From the NCBI GenBank assembly GCA_021018815.1, contig JAITYX010000017.1:1860001-1924000 (forward strand): 64,000 nt of DNA. The letters are read 5' to 3'. This document shows positions 63,485-64,000 of the stretch, piece after piece (position 1 is the stretch's first letter; the number at the start of each line of letters is the position of its first letter). The position numbers and the translations under genes were made by a program. The notes under the pieces were generated by a model. That model was not told the origin of the DNA. It saw only the letters and a program-made list of their open reading frames with translations, and made no database searches. This stretch comes from Talinum fruticosum (Eukaryota > Streptophyta > Magnoliopsida > Caryophyllales > Talinaceae).

Positions 63485-64000
63485 AGGGTACCCATTGGGC
63501 CAGCAGAGGTTGGGCCAAAAGAAAAGGGTCAAAGCTCAAGTTTAGTAATAAAAGGGTCGGACTGATTTAGAATCATGTGAAGATGGCCATTAAAGTGGTC
63601 GACCGCGGGTCATTAAAGGGTCAAAGTAAAAGGGTCATCTCATAATATTTACAAATTCCATTATTAATTCTAATTTTATTATTATCCTAATTTGTTAAGG
63701 TGGGAAAAAAGGGGTATCTTTTCAATCTACTTTCTCTTTCCATTCTTTTTTAAAAAAAAATAATTTTATTACTTTTGATAACTTATTTATTTGTAGATAA
63801 ATTAAAAATCAATTTACATGTATTTTTAATTTGTATAGTAAATGTTATGAGAAATTAAAGCTCTGTATTCATTCATTGATTGGGTTTGCTCAAAATCTCA
63901 ACACTGCCAACCTGGGATTCTTTTTTATGATATTCCAAAATATTTTACTTCAAAAAAATAATGAAATTTGATTAAGGATGATTTTTTTCTTTTTAAGATT
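63485..64000. other. AT-rich end of the window
   Basis: Begins with GC-richer GGGTCAAAG repeats (63480-63630) that may be a hAT-like end, then simple AT-rich sequence. No gene seen. Confidence 0.35.

Overview
The window is nuclear DNA from a flowering plant, most likely a eudicot. It is AT-rich, its genes are split by GT/AG introns, it holds plant-only gene families (PPR4-type and DYW-class PPR proteins, a BPS1-like protein), a eukaryotic small-subunit ribosomal protein with telo-box promoter motifs, a nuclear-type tRNA-Arg, a plastid atpA fragment, and many plant transposable elements. I cannot name the species.

Layout. 1-430: leader exon of a leftward gene that leaves the window. 1275-9452: rightward PPR4 homologue in ten exons, broken by a lost RRM, a nonsense codon, damaged splice acceptors and frameshifts. 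10108-12080: 3' remnant of a leftward Ty3/Athila-like retroelement, including an array of palindromic ~60-bp units. 12140-13687: intact RPS17 (eS17) gene with an intron in its 5' leader. 16891-17278: a tRNA-derived SINE with target-site duplications, then tRNA-Arg(UCU). 17831-18265: LINE RNase H relic. 19829-19974: plastid atpA insertion. 23515-24564: two-exon BPS1-like gene with one frameshift. 28593-28800: possible first exon of a leftward gene. 30276-33541: leftward DYW-class PPR gene with three single-base frameshifts. 36822-38398: CACTA transposon with TAT target duplication. 39767-47741: complete leftward Ty1/copia element with two 488-bp LTRs, CTTCT target duplication and a tRNA-Met primer site, but with frameshifted ORFs.

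47742-60000 is the most unusual part. It holds three copies of a small, apparently four-helix membrane protein that I cannot assign to a known family: A at 49478, B inverted and truncated near 57.3 kb, and C intact at 59058. It also holds blocks duplicated in direct and inverted orientation between 39.5-51.2 kb and 56.5-58.0 kb. One of these preserves the empty target site of the copia element. A second CACTA element (53220-56488) has captured host exons and contains a perfect 45-bp hairpin; three other near-perfect short hairpins lie in the same 9 kb. From 60 kb to the end I see only AT-rich sequence and a LINE tail.

Functionally, the only clearly intact genes are RPS17, tRNA-Arg and probably membrane-protein gene C. 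The DYW PPR and BPS1-like genes would be whole apart from single-base changes, most of them in or next to homopolymers, so real decay and consensus error both remain possible.
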